The position numbers and the translations under genes are program-made. Below the pieces are notes generated by a model, which was given only the letters and a program-made list of their open reading frames with translations, ran no database searches and was not told where the DNA came from. DNA of 64,000 bases. Origin: Crocosphaera sp. Its GTDB lineage: Bacteria; Cyanobacteriota; Cyanobacteriia; Cyanobacteriales; Microcystaceae. The stretch spans positions 1-64,000 of the forward strand of contig NZ_JASJEB010000004.1 of NCBI RefSeq assembly GCF_030064895.1, given 5' to 3'. Positions 42,667-51,729 of this stretch are shown piece by piece (position 1 is the stretch's first letter; each line of letters starts with the position of its first letter).

Positions 42667-44607
42667 TTATCTTCTTCGCCACCAGGTTATTCCAGCAGCA
42701 ATTAAACCTAACAAAGGAAAAACAGCTAATGACAATATAGGCACTATAGTAGCTTGTAAGGGGGATAAATTGAGTCTTCTATCTTTTACTTGTTTAGGAC
42801 GAATTGATAGAGGTTGTTCGTCTTGATTACTTAACCATTGTACAGTGTTTAGGAAAACATCTCCATTTAATTGTTGATTGAATAAATTATTAGTTGCAAA
42901 GGTTGAATTACCAATAATGACTAAACGAGATTCTATTTTATCTTTGTTTGCATCATTATGTTTTTGTTCTGTTTCTTGTTCAGAATTATTATTATTTTTT
43001 ATTTCATTTTTTTCATCTTTATTGGAATCATTTTGATTATCAGTTGTATTATTGCTTTCACTTTCACTGTCTTTTTTTTCAGAATCATTGTTATTTTCTG
43101 TTTCATCTTTATTGGAATCAGTTTGATTATCAGTTGTATCGCTCATCTCATTTTCAGTATCTTCTTGTTCAGCATTATTATTATTTTTTGTTTCATCTTT
43201 GTTGGAATCAGTTTCTTTGTTACTATTATTATCTATTTCCTTACTATTGTTGTCTTCTGTTTTATTATTATCTGAATTGTCTTGACTATTATTAGTTTCT
43301 TCTGGTTCTATTTTATTATCAACCGTTTCCGAAGAGATACTACGGGTTAATGCAACCCCTAAATCAAACGGTCCAGAAATGTCTTCTTGGGGATCAAAGA
43401 TAACTTCTTCTGATTCTAAATTACTTTCGGCCCACATTTGTTCACTAGTGACTATTAAGGAGGTTGCTTGCACATTTTCAACCTCAATAGTATCAACCGG
43501 ACGAGACAAGGGATAGAACGAAATACTATTAGCAAATTCTTCTGTGATAGGATGGTTTCCGTAACTGGTAATAAAAGGAGTAGTCGGACCCAAACCGACA
43601 ATATTTCCGGCCCCTGAACCGTCTATAACTATACGATTATCTAACTTAATTCCCCAGTCTTTTAGTATGGGTTCTAAACCTGGATCTGTGTTAGGATCAA
43701 GCATTAAAAATAAGTTACCTCCTTTGTCTGAATATTCTTTTAATGCTGTTACTTCTTGGTCAAATAGTTGACGTTTTGGACTAGCAATAATAATCACATC
43801 TGCATCTTCAGGAATTCCTCCATTTTCTACTATATTTAAGGGTCTGACTTCATATCCTTTACTTTCAAGACTTTGAGTTGCTTCTGATAAACTTCCTTCG
43901 GGAGTTGGTTCTAGTGAATATTCTCCATGACCTTGTAACAGATAAATTTTTGGAATATAATCTTGTTGAATTGTTGCGATCGCATTGGTTAATTTTATCT
44001 CTGATAAGGATTCCCTTTGGTTAAAAGTAATTAAGGTTTGTACTAATTGTTTTTTGTCTTCGTATTCTAGATAAACGTCTCCTAATGATTGAACATTAAA
44101 CTGTTGAGTGATTCCTACTTTTATATCGGGATCAATTAGTTCAAATTTAAAGTTATCATTGTATCGTTGATAGTTTTCTAATAAGTCTTCGTCTTGGGGT
44201 TTTATCTCCTTGTCAAAAATATAAACTTTAGTGGGTTTATCAAGATTTTTGATAATTTCTTGGGTTTCTAATGATAAGGTATAGAGTTCATTTTCTGTTA
44301 AATCAATGCGAGGAGAATAACTAACAGCAATAAAATTAATTAAGGCTAAAATTATTAGTAAAGATAGGGTTGCAATAAAAGCATTAGTTCCTATTTGGGT
44401 GGATCTTTTTTGCCAAAAACTTCTCCCTGTTACTAACAGATAGACTAACCAAGTAAATAAAAAAATCCCCCCCATGATCACTAAACTCAGATAAAGAATA
44501 CTCTGAGTTTGTGTGAGAAAGATAGGAACTAAACCCGAAACTGTTAAAATTAATCCGGGGACAAATAGATATTTGAGAATTATTTTATAGTTATTTATTT
44601 TTTGCAT
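42667..44607 (-). CDS. GldG-family ABC-transporter accessory protein
   Basis: The 646-residue protein has several N-terminal membrane helices (within residues 10-95). A periplasmic domain of the GldG type follows (NFIAVSYSPRIDLTENELYTLS, VYIFDKEIKPQ, IYLLQGHGEYSLEP, LFLMLDPNTDPGLEPILKDWGI), and a last helix ends in basic residues. Between about 430 and 560 there is a long Asn/Asp/Glu/Lys-rich insertion containing imperfect repeats (TDSNKDET, SNKDETENNN). I would not expect this insertion in most homologues. It is co-transcribed with the permease and ATPase upstream. Such systems are linked to gliding in Bacteroidetes but are found widely. Confidence 0.85.
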   Translation of the reverse strand: MQKINNYKIILKYLFVPGLILTVSGLVPIFLTQTQSILYLSLVIMGGIFLFTWLVYLLVTGRSFWQKRSTQIGTNAFIATLSLLIILALINFIAVSYSPRIDLTENELYTLSLETQEIIKNLDKPTKVYIFDKEIKPQDEDLLENYQRYNDNFKFELIDPDIKVGITQQFNVQSLGDVYLEYEDKKQLVQTLITFNQRESLSEIKLTNAIATIQQDYIPKIYLLQGHGEYSLEPTPEGSLSEATQSLESKGYEVRPLNIVENGGIPEDADVIIIASPKRQLFDQEVTALKEYSDKGGNLFLMLDPNTDPGLEPILKDWGIKLDNRIVIDGSGAGNIVGLGPTTPFITSYGNHPITEEFANSISFYPLSRPVDTIEVENVQATSLIVTSEQMWAESNLESEEVIFDPQEDISGPFDLGVALTRSISSETVDNKIEPEETNNSQDNSDNNKTEDNNSKEIDNNSNKETDSNKDETKNNNNAEQEDTENEMSDTTDNQTDSNKDETENNNDSEKKDSESESNNTTDNQNDSNKDEKNEIKNNNNSEQETEQKHNDANKDKIESRLVIIGNSTFATNNLFNQQLNGDVFLNTVQWLSNQDEQPLSIRPKQVKDRRLNLSPLQATIVPILSLAVFPLLGLIAAGITWWRRR

Positions 44608-44655
44608 TTGTTTATAATACTTTTAAGTCTTTTTATAAAAATTAAGGTAAGCATT

Positions 44656-45441
44656 TTAAGAACGTTGATATCGGAAAGCTTCAATAGATTGTGCAGTTAA
44701 GAAAATCCCTAATAGTATATAGCTTATAAACAAAACTATACTACTAACATCTAACACTCCCCTAACTAAATCTGTATAACGATCAAATAAAGAAAGAGAG
44801 GATACAATACTTTTAAAAGGTTCTTGTAAATTAGCTGCGATCGCATCCATAATCCATAAAAATAATATTAAAACAAAGGTCAAAATATAGGCTAAAATTC
44901 CGCTATCGGTTAAGGAAGAAATAAACATTCCTAAAGAAAGAATAGCAGTAGCGACTAAAATTAAAGCCCCATGAGATAATAAAATAATATTCAGGTTTAC
45001 TGGTGGACTCGCATTACTAAAAATGATGATTTCATAAATCCAAAATGGTATCATTAATACGATAAAAAATGCTAAAACTCCTAACAATTTTCCTACAGCA
45101 ACCACCCAGTTTGTTACAGGAGAAGTCGCTAATAATTCTAGGGTTCCCCGTTTTCTTTCCTCTGAATAAAGTCCCATAGATAAAGCAGGTAACAATACTA
45201 ATAATAAGGAAATAATTACCGCAAAAAAACTATCGATAAATTGACCAGCAACATCAACAGGAACCGATAATTGACCACTTTGTTCAAAAAAGGAAAGGGT
45301 TTGTAATATCTCTTCTAGAATAGCACTAAAAAAGAAGCCCCCAATTAACCAAAACACAGCAGCGATAATGTAAGCAAAAGGAGAAGCAAAATAACTTTGA
45401 AATTCTTTGCGAAAAATAGCAGCTAAATTAGTTAGTATCAT
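44656..45441 (-). CDS. GldF-like ABC transporter permease (ABC-2 type)
   Basis: The 261-residue membrane protein has six hydrophobic segments and the ABC-2 permease pattern: AAIFRKEFQSYFASPFAYIIA at the start, SMGLYSEERKRGTLELLATSPV before helix three, and LTDSGILAYILTFVLILFLW. It sits between the ATPase gene and the GldG-like gene on the same strand, as in gldA-gldF-gldG clusters. It should form the transmembrane pore with the ATPase at 45.5 kb. The substrate is unknown. Confidence 0.9.
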   Translation of the reverse strand: MILTNLAAIFRKEFQSYFASPFAYIIAAVFWLIGGFFFSAILEEILQTLSFFEQSGQLSVPVDVAGQFIDSFFAVIISLLLVLLPALSMGLYSEERKRGTLELLATSPVTNWVVAVGKLLGVLAFFIVLMIPFWIYEIIIFSNASPPVNLNIILLSHGALILVATAILSLGMFISSLTDSGILAYILTFVLILFLWIMDAIAANLQEPFKSIVSSLSLFDRYTDLVRGVLDVSSIVLFISYILLGIFLTAQSIEAFRYQRS

Positions 45442-45501
45442 CTCAATAATAGTTATAAGGTTTATTTAGTTATTGATAATATAATATTTAATAGAATAAA
45501 T

Positions 45502-46524
45502 TTACCCTCCGTCTCCCATCTTCTCTGTCTCCCCATCAAATTCCAAGGATGAATTTTTTTCCAAAATAGTTTCCTCATCTTCCGTTGCTGCTTCTTCTGT
45601 AATCACATTTAAGAAAACATCTTCTAAAGTAGCACGAGTTCGTTTCATTTCGTATAAGTCCAACCCTTGATTAATAATTAAAGCAGCAATATCTTTACCT
45701 ATTTCTTGATGGGAATCAGTAGTTAATAATAAAGTATGACGCTTAGTTTCGCTATTGGATTTAATTTCTAATTGACTAATTCCAGCTAGGTCGTTTAACA
45801 TGGTTTCTAAACTAAAGATATCCCCTTCAATTTCAATTTCATATCCTCCTTTTGCTGTTAAATGGGACATTAAATGATTCGGGGTATCCGTTGCCACAAC
45901 TTTACCACCATTGATGATCGTGACCCGATCGCAGGTCATGCTCACTTCTGGTAAAATATGAGTAGATAAAAGTAGGGTATGTTCCCCGGCTAAACTCTTA
46001 ATCAGGTTGCGGACTTCGATTATTTGTTTAGGGTCGAGGCCAACAGTAGGCTCGTCTAGTATAATTACGGGGGGATCGTGAACGATGGCTTGAGCAATAC
46101 CGACCCGTTGTTTATAACCCTTAGATAGCTTACGGATCAAAACTTTGCGCTTATCTTGCAGTTGACAGCGTTCCATAGACCAGTCTACCCGAGATTGTCT
46201 TTGTTTGCTGGCTACTCCTTTAATTCTAGCCACAAACTCCAAAAACCCTCCTACTGTCATATCTGGGTACAGAGGAGGAGTTTCCGGAAGATAACCGATG
46301 TTGCGTCTAACTTCTAAAGACTGTTCATGAACATCATATCCTGCAATTTTAGCCGTTCCAGCGGTGGCAGGGATAAAACCGCTAAGGATACGCATAGTGG
46401 TTGTTTTTCCTGCGCCATTTGGTCCCAAAAAGCCGAGAATCTCTCCTTTTTCAACGGAAAAATTCACATCTTTTATAGCAGCAGTTGAACCATAAATTTT
46501 GCTTAAGTGTTCGACTTCAATCAT
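45502..46524 (-). CDS. GldA-like ABC transporter ATP-binding protein
   Basis: The 340-residue protein has the full ABC ATPase set: Walker A GPNGAGKTT, a Q-loop in YLPETPPLYPD, the signature LSKGYKQRVGIAQ, Walker B VIILDEPTVGLDP and the switch His in STHIL. The C-terminal extension of about 100 residues (RHTLLLTTDSHQEIGKDIAAL, EDVFLNVITEEA) is normal for ABC-2 exporters, and the acidic tail is low-complexity. It is the first recognised gene of the ATPase-permease-GldG-DUF4340 operon. A small hypothetical gene lies 29 bp upstream on the same strand. Confidence 0.92.
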   Translation of the reverse strand: MIEVEHLSKIYGSTAAIKDVNFSVEKGEILGFLGPNGAGKTTTMRILSGFIPATAGTAKIAGYDVHEQSLEVRRNIGYLPETPPLYPDMTVGGFLEFVARIKGVASKQRQSRVDWSMERCQLQDKRKVLIRKLSKGYKQRVGIAQAIVHDPPVIILDEPTVGLDPKQIIEVRNLIKSLAGEHTLLLSTHILPEVSMTCDRVTIINGGKVVATDTPNHLMSHLTAKGGYEIEIEGDIFSLETMLNDLAGISQLEIKSNSETKRHTLLLTTDSHQEIGKDIAALIINQGLDLYEMKRTRATLEDVFLNVITEEAATEDEETILEKNSSLEFDGETEKMGDGG

Positions 46525-46553
46525 GTATGTTAAAAAGTTTATATATGATGTTA

Positions 46554-46811
46554 CTAGATTTCAACTTCTAGCTGCTTGGTTGGCACAAAACATTCCCCCG
46601 GTAAAAGAACGGGATCATGACGAAAAATTAATTGGCCTCGATGACTTTTTCTATGAATGGCGATACCATGAGGTCGCTTGGCACTTCTCGGATGTAACAT
46701 ACAATAAGTACGATAGATCCGTTGTGCTGCCCGTAACAGGGTCGGGTCTAAAATAATAGTAGAGTCCATCCCTTGCGCTTGTGACTCGTTAATGTGATGT
46801 GTATAAGCCAT
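46554..46811 (-). CDS. Small hypothetical protein
   Basis: The 85-residue leftward frame is preferred over the overlapping rightward frame because GAGGAG precedes its ATG by nine bases. It has no signal peptide or membrane helix. The middle is basic and His-rich (HPRSAKRPHGIAIHRKSHRGQ). I do not recognise a family. It is 29 bp upstream of the ABC ATPase gene on the same strand and may be its leader gene or an independent short gene. Confidence 0.55.
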   Translation of the reverse strand: MAYTHHINESQAQGMDSTIILDPTLLRAAQRIYRTYCMLHPRSAKRPHGIAIHRKSHRGQLIFRHDPVLLPGECFVPTKQLEVEI

Positions 46812-46898
46812 AATAATGATCTCCTCACAAAGTTATCGAGGTTTGCCTTTAATATATTAATGGAAAGAATACACATCAAAGGACGGAAAAATACTAAA

Positions 46899-47984
46899 CT
46901 ATGATTCCAATATCCTTAACAAAACTTCTCCCATTGCTTTACATCCTACTGCTTTCATGCCATCAGACATAATATCCCCTGTGCGATATCCTTGGGCTAA
47001 AGCCTCGAAAACGGCTTTTTCTAACCTAGCAGCTGCCTTGGGTTCGTTCAACCCATAGCGTAGCATCATCGCTGCACTTAGAACCTGGGCTAAGGGGTTG
47101 GCTTTGTCTTCTCCTGCAATATCGGGGGCCGAACCGTGAACGGGTTCAAATAAACCAGGTTTTTCTAAACCTAAACTAGCAGAAGGCAACATCCCAATAC
47201 TACCAGTTAACATGGCTGCTGCGTCGGAGAGAATGTCTCCAAATAAATTCCCTGTAACAATGGTATCAAACTGTTTAGGGGCGCGCACTAACTGCATCGC
47301 TGCGTTATCTACATAGAGGTGAGACAGTTCCACATCGGAGTATTTTTCCCCCATTAAGGTAACGCGATCGCGCCATAGTTGAGAAACATCGAGGACATTG
47401 GCTTTATCTACAGAACATAGCTTACCACCACGTTTTTGGGCGGTTTCAAAGGCCACTTTAGCGATGCGATCAACTTCTGACTCAGTATAAGCCATAGTGT
47501 TGACCCCTCGTTTCTCTTTGGTTTCTGTCTCAAAAATGCCTTTGGGTTTGCCAAAATAAATGCCGCCGGTTAACTCCCTAACTACCATGATATCCACCCC
47601 TGCAACGATTTCTGGTTTCAGGGAAGACGCACCGATTAATTGAGGTATAATGGTTGCTGGCCTTAGGTTAGCAAAAAGGTTGAGTCCAGCGCGAATAGCT
47701 AATAAACCTGTTTCTGGGCGTTGTTCACGGGGTAGGTTATCCCATTTATAACCGCCGATGGCAGCTAATAACACCGCGTCGCTATCACGACACATTTTCA
47801 GGGTTGCTTCTGGCAGTGGTTTGCCTGTTTCGTCAATGGCAACCCCACCGATCAATGCTTCTTGGAATTGAAAATCAATGTCTAACTGCTTACCAACAAC
47901 TTTGAGGATATCAACGGTAACAGCTAAAATCTCAGGGCCGATGCCATCCCCTGGCAGTAGGGTTATACGATATTTCCTCGTCAT
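46899..47984 (-). CDS. leuB: 3-isopropylmalate dehydrogenase LeuB
   Basis: LeuB oxidises and decarboxylates 3-isopropylmalate with NAD+ in the third step of leucine synthesis, in the cytoplasm. The 361-residue protein has the family features [11 protein letters not shown], the substrate loop [34 protein letters not shown], the metal-binding [10 protein letters not shown] and [27 protein letters not shown], and [13 protein letters not shown]. The length is standard. It is a single gene, as usual in cyanobacteria, divergent from the tRNA-Glu with about 180 bp between them. Confidence 0.97.
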   Translation of the reverse strand: MTRKYRITLLPGDGIGPEILAVTVDILKVVGKQLDIDFQFQEALIGGVAIDETGKPLPEATLKMCRDSDAVLLAAIGGYKWDNLPREQRPETGLLAIRAGLNLFANLRPATIIPQLIGASSLKPEIVAGVDIMVVRELTGGIYFGKPKGIFETETKEKRGVNTMAYTESEVDRIAKVAFETAQKRGGKLCSVDKANVLDVSQLWRDRVTLMGEKYSDVELSHLYVDNAAMQLVRAPKQFDTIVTGNLFGDILSDAAAMLTGSIGMLPSASLGLEKPGLFEPVHGSAPDIAGEDKANPLAQVLSAAMMLRYGLNEPKAAARLEKAVFEALAQGYRTGDIMSDGMKAVGCKAMGEVLLRILES

Positions 47985-48161
47985 AGTTCAGTTCTTCTTT
48001 ATTTGTTTAGTGAGCGATCGCTAATCTCACGCTGTGGAGGTTACTATCTATCCGTTTAACCTGCAATCCTACTCTACCATGAGTTGGTCAAAAAAAATTT
48101 TCTCAAAACGCTTGACACTGACAAAAAATCTTGTTATATTAATAAAGGTCTAGAAAAACAA

Positions 48162-48234
48162 GCCCCCATCGTCTAGTGGCCTAGGACACCTCCCTTTCAC
48201 GGAGGCGACAGGGATTCAAATTCCCTTGGGGGTA
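48162..48234 (+). tRNA. tRNA-Glu (UUC)
   Basis: The 73-nt gene folds as a tRNA: acceptor GCCCCCA with TGGGGGT, anticodon stem CCTCC/GGAGG with anticodon TTC at 48196-48198, and a T-arm with GGATTCAAATTCC. CCA is not encoded. In cyanobacteria tRNA-Glu also supplies glutamate for 5-aminolevulinate, hence chlorophyll and haem synthesis. A strong terminator follows within 7 bp. Confidence 0.95.
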
Positions 48235-48240
48235 TTCAAA

Positions 48241-48278
48241 GGAGTAGGTTTTAAAACCTACTCCTTGATTTTTTTTTA
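48241..48278 (+). terminator. Rho-independent terminator after tRNA-Glu
   Basis: A perfect 12+12 palindrome at 48241-48264 (GGAGTAGGTTTT and its complement) is followed by a T-run at about 48269-48277. It directly follows the tRNA and ends its transcript. A MITE-family half-copy begins at 48279. Confidence 0.9.
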
Positions 48279-48325
48279 ATACCATTTTCATCAACTTAGA
48301 CTACAGATGTTAAGGTTGTAGGGGT
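48279..48325. repeat. MITE-family half copy
   Basis: The first 25 bases (ATACCATTTTC onward) are an exact reverse complement of the right end of the 10092-10192 element. About 20 bases later comes GTAGGGGTTAA. Only one terminal repeat is present. The next gene's possible start ATG lies just at its edge. Confidence 0.6.
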
Positions 48326-48327
48326 TA

Positions 48328-49290
48328 ATGAAGCGGTTTTATGATTATGTCATTATGTCATCAATTAAAGTTTATTTAAAATGGCTAGTTTTAGGAATTA
48401 CCTTATTTTTTATAATTTCGACCTTTAGAAATCATTGGCAAGCTGTAACAGAGGTAAAGATCGATTTTCCGGGTTTGGGATTGTTATTATTAGCTTTAAT
48501 TGTAACCTTATTTGCACATATTTGGTCAGCTATTGTTTGGATAAAAATACTAGAACTATTTAAGTATTCTTGTCAGTATAAATGGGGATTAAAGATATAT
48601 TTAGTTACCAATATTTATAAGTATTTGCCTGGAAATGTTGGTCATTTTTATGGTCGAATTTCTTCTATTTCTAAACAGGGTATTTCTTTATCTGTTGCTA
48701 GTTTAACTGTGTTATTAGAACCTTTATTAATGGCTGCTGCTGCTTTATTAATTGCTTTATTAAGTCATAGTATTGGTCTCATTGAAACAACCAAAAATCT
48801 TAATATCTTATTCTTACAATGCTTGCTATTAATTATTGTTTTAGTAGGAATTCATCCTATTATTATTAATAGAGTTATTTTTTTTACCAAAAATCTTAAA
48901 AAAAAGAAGAAAAATGAAGAGATTAAAACAGTTTATTTCGAGAAATATCCTGGTATTATTTTAGCAGGAGAAATTATTTTTTTATTATTAAGAGGATTGG
49001 GATTTATTTTTGCTTTGATGGCATTTATGTCTATTACTTTTCAGCAAATACCAATCATAATTAGTGCCTTTAGTTTTGCTTGGTTACTAGGTTTAGTAAT
49101 TCCTGGTGCGCCTGGTGGTTTGGGAGTTTTTGAAGCAACAATTATTGCTTTATTGGAAACATCATCTTTACCCATTGAAATCGTTTTAACAACCATTGCT
49201 ATTTTTAGAATAATTAGTATTTTAGCCGAATTAATGGGGGCAGGATTAGGTTATTTTGGGTTGAATAGTGAGGATAAAATTAGGACATGA
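48328..49290 (+). CDS. LPG-synthase-TM / YbhN-family membrane protein
   Basis: The 320-residue integral membrane protein has about eight helices and the family pattern: a first helix near YLKWLVLGITLFFIIS, VTNIYKYLPGNVGHFYGR, FAWLLGLVIPGAPGGLGVFEATIIAL and a final helix RIISILAELMGAGLGYF. The family (UPF0104, lysylphosphatidylglycerol synthase transmembrane region) includes lipid flippase-like proteins; without the cytoplasmic synthase domain its substrate is unknown. The start may be the ATG at 48328, at the edge of a repeat, or an ATG at 48355; neither has a clear ribosome-binding site. Confidence 0.8.
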   Translation: MKRFYDYVIMSSIKVYLKWLVLGITLFFIISTFRNHWQAVTEVKIDFPGLGLLLLALIVTLFAHIWSAIVWIKILELFKYSCQYKWGLKIYLVTNIYKYLPGNVGHFYGRISSISKQGISLSVASLTVLLEPLLMAAAALLIALLSHSIGLIETTKNLNILFLQCLLLIIVLVGIHPIIINRVIFFTKNLKKKKKNEEIKTVYFEKYPGIILAGEIIFLLLRGLGFIFALMAFMSITFQQIPIIISAFSFAWLLGLVIPGAPGGLGVFEATIIALLETSSLPIEIVLTTIAIFRIISILAELMGAGLGYFGLNSEDKIRT

Positions 49291-49347
49291 AGAGAATTAT
49301 AAAACCTAGTAAGGTGAGTATTGCCCACCCTACCTAATAAAAGCTAA

Positions 49348-50034
49348 TTATTCCTTGTTAATATAATTAGACATAAAGCCTTGAACTGCTTTAGCAAAAG
49401 AACTGTTTGCTTCAATACTTTCATCAGAAGACTCATTAAGTGGAGCAATAGGTTTTTTTGATTCTTTTGTTTCTTCGGTAACTTCGGAAGTTTCAGAAGT
49501 TTCTAGAGATTGTTCCGTTTCAGGTTCTTCTATAGCAGAAGTTTCTAGAGATTGTTCCGTTTCAGGTTCTTCTATGGCAGAAGTTTCTAGAGATTGTTCC
49601 GTTTCAGGTTCTTCTATAGCAGAAGTTTCTAGAGATTGTTCCGTTTCAGGTTCTTCTATGGCAGAAGTTTCTAGAGATTGTTCCGTTTCAGGTTCTTTTA
49701 TGGCAGAAGTTTCTAGAGATTGTTCCGTTTCAGGTTCTTTTATGGCAGAAGTTTCTAGAGATTGTTCCGTTTCAGGTTCTTCTATGGCAGAAGTTTCTGG
49801 GGGTTGTAAAACTTGGATAAACTGTTTTAACTGTTCTTCTTCTATAACTAATATTTTCCTAAGTTCTTCAACTTTTTGGGCGATTTCTCCTTCCCCAATA
49901 TAGGCTAACCATTTCTCAAAATCCCCACTTTTTAAATGATATATGATTTCTTGAGGAGACTGATTGCAAACTCCGATTAAATCTGCTACCGTATAGGCGA
50001 CGTGACCACTGCTAAATCTAAATGGTTCTGGCAT
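49348..50034 (-). CDS. Acidic protein with seven 14-residue tandem repeats
   Basis: I start at the ATG at 50034 (228 residues). The N-terminal domain of about 75 residues starts MPEPFRFSSGHVAYTVADLIG and looks like a cyanobacterial domain of unknown function. The middle holds seven copies of a 14-residue unit (ETSAIEEPETEQSL, with two copies having K for the first E), encoded by 42-bp repeats at about 49497-49790. The C-terminus is a Lys/Glu-rich stretch and a short helix (SSFAKAVQGFMSNYI). The repeats make an extended acidic spacer. The frame on the other strand is only a mirror of these repeats. Confidence 0.7.
   Translation of the reverse strand: MPEPFRFSSGHVAYTVADLIGVCNQSPQEIIYHLKSGDFEKWLAYIGEGEIAQKVEELRKILVIEEEQLKQFIQVLQPPETSAIEEPETEQSLETSAIKEPETEQSLETSAIKEPETEQSLETSAIEEPETEQSLETSAIEEPETEQSLETSAIEEPETEQSLETSAIEEPETEQSLETSETSEVTEETKESKKPIAPLNESSDESIEANSSFAKAVQGFMSNYINKE
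49497..49790 (-). repeat. 42-bp tandem repeat, seven units
   Basis: The unit (AGAAGTTTCTAGAGATTG, then TTCCGTTTCAGGTTCTTCTATGGC in two parts) is repeated head to tail seven times with only a few base changes. It lies entirely inside a coding frame and the period is divisible by three, so length changes keep the frame. It is not a CRISPR array: there are no unique spacers. Confidence 0.85.
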
Positions 50035-50233
50035 GGTTACTTGTGTAATGTATAACAATAATTAATTGAGAAGATAAATCCTCTTATCAAGATACTATCA
50101 AAAAGCCTTACCCTTGCGCTATGGCTTTTCAAGTCCAATTATAATAATGCTTTCAGGGAAAACTCAGCTTTTTATCATTTATGGTTTAGTTAATTGTGAC
50201 AGGATGAGAGTGAACTCACATAGATTGTCCGTC

Positions 50234-51655
50234 ATGTTCCTGATTAAATCCTTCCCTAGTGTGAAACAACTTTCTCATCTAACTTCTCTACGAGTGCGAC
50301 TAACCGTAGGTATCGCTGCGATGTCTATTTTGGGGTTGAGTGGGGTGGTGACTGGAATCTGTTGGCAAATGCAGAGTATTTTAGTCGTCACTCATAAAAA
50401 TAATACACGCTACATTGCGGAACGTTTTCCTTCTGATGTAGAAATCTATAGCGATATGGTTTCTTTGGAAGAAGGAACTCAAAAGGCCATTGATAACCTG
50501 TCTAACCCCGAAACCTTACTCTGGGTAAAAAGTCCCCAAGGAGAAATATTGGCCCAGTCTGAAGCTTTAAAAATGGGGATGGGAGAAACCAGTTTAGTTT
50601 CTTTGACGGATATTCCTCTTCAACCTGATTTACAACGGATTAATAATCGTTATTGGTTATTATGTTCCACAAAATTAGTTGTTAAAGGGGTTACGGTGGG
50701 AGAATTTTATATTGCGCAAGACATAACCAAGGATCAAACCATGTTTTTGAGTATCATGAGTAGTTTGCTGCTGGTGGGTTTGATGGTAACTGTTTTGATG
50801 ACAGCAGCGATCGCTTGGTATATCAAAAATGCTTTACACCCTTTAAAACGCATGAGCAAGAAGACAAAAGATATTTCTCCTGAAACCTTGGGAAAGGTAC
50901 AAATTGAGTTAGAAAATGCTCCTCGTGAGGTGAAAGAATTAGCTCAAACGCTACAAACTACCCTAACCGATCTTTCCCACGCTTGGGAAGATCAACGTCA
51001 GTTAGTTAGCAATGTTTCCCACGAGTTACGCACCCCGTTAACGGTGGTTTCTGGTTATTTACAGAGTACTCTACGTCGGGGCAGTAATTTAACGGATATC
51101 CAACGGGAAGCTTTAGAAACGGCTGCTTCTGAGGCTGAGCGTACCATTCAATTATTACAGGATTTATTAGATTTAGCCAGGGCCGAAAATGGACGGATGT
51201 ATTTTCATCTGGAAACCATCGTCTTGAACGAGTTATTGACTGAAATTGAGGGAATGGTAGATCAATACCAAACTCCTATTAAGTTTTCTCTTCCTGATTC
51301 CTTAGTTAAGGTAAAAGGGGATAAAAATCGCCTCAAACAAGTGTTTTTGAATCTAATCGATAATGCTGTTAAGTATTCCCATTCTCCTGAACCCATTTTG
51401 CTCAAACTTTCTCAAGAAAAACAAGAGGCCAAGATCCAAGTCTGCGATCGGGGTGTGGGTATTGCTTTGACCCATCAAACTCGCATTTTTGAGCGGTTTT
51501 ATCGGGTAGATGAAGCGAGAAGTCGTAACGTTGGGGGAACCGGACTGGGTTTATCTATCGTCAAAAGTTTAGTAGAAGGGATGGGAGGAACCATTAGAGT
51601 TATTTCGCAACCTAACCAAGGCACAACTTTCACAATTGTTTTCCCTTTATCTTGA
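50234..51655 (+). CDS. Membrane sensor histidine kinase
   Basis: The kinase has two membrane helices (RLTVGIAAMSILGLSGVV and LLLVGLMVTVLMTAAIAWYI) around a periplasmic sensor of about 130 residues. A HAMP linker follows (HPLKRMSKKTKDISPETLG). The HisKA motif is SNVSHELRTPLTVVSGYLQ with the phosphorylated His. The HATPase has N-box NLIDNAVKYS, G1 DRGVGIA, F-box FERFYRVDEARSR and G2 GGTGLGLSIVKSLVEGMGG. The response regulator is not adjacent. The frame is open from 50114, but the first codon there is TTG. I favour the ATG at 50234, though 50204 is also possible. Confidence 0.87.
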   Translation: MFLIKSFPSVKQLSHLTSLRVRLTVGIAAMSILGLSGVVTGICWQMQSILVVTHKNNTRYIAERFPSDVEIYSDMVSLEEGTQKAIDNLSNPETLLWVKSPQGEILAQSEALKMGMGETSLVSLTDIPLQPDLQRINNRYWLLCSTKLVVKGVTVGEFYIAQDITKDQTMFLSIMSSLLLVGLMVTVLMTAAIAWYIKNALHPLKRMSKKTKDISPETLGKVQIELENAPREVKELAQTLQTTLTDLSHAWEDQRQLVSNVSHELRTPLTVVSGYLQSTLRRGSNLTDIQREALETAASEAERTIQLLQDLLDLARAENGRMYFHLETIVLNELLTEIEGMVDQYQTPIKFSLPDSLVKVKGDKNRLKQVFLNLIDNAVKYSHSPEPILLKLSQEKQEAKIQVCDRGVGIALTHQTRIFERFYRVDEARSRNVGGTGLGLSIVKSLVEGMGGTIRVISQPNQGTTFTIVFPLS

Positions 51656-51729
51656 TCGGGTTTGCTTATTTTATTAACTATGATAACTTTAAGTCATTCT
51701 CTATTCCCTATTTTCATATTTAATTTAGG

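Noticed and set aside
42948-43295. Phe/Tyr-rich rightward frames opposite the GldG-like gene
   Set aside because: They are the complement of an Asn/Asp-rich coding stretch on the other strand.
46499-46756. Rightward 85-codon frame opposite the small hypothetical gene
   Set aside because: No ribosome-binding site, and the leftward frame in the same place has a good one.
49497-49790. Regular 42-bp repeats that could suggest a CRISPR array
   Set aside because: The repeats are head to tail with no unique spacers, lie in a coding frame and no cas gene is near.
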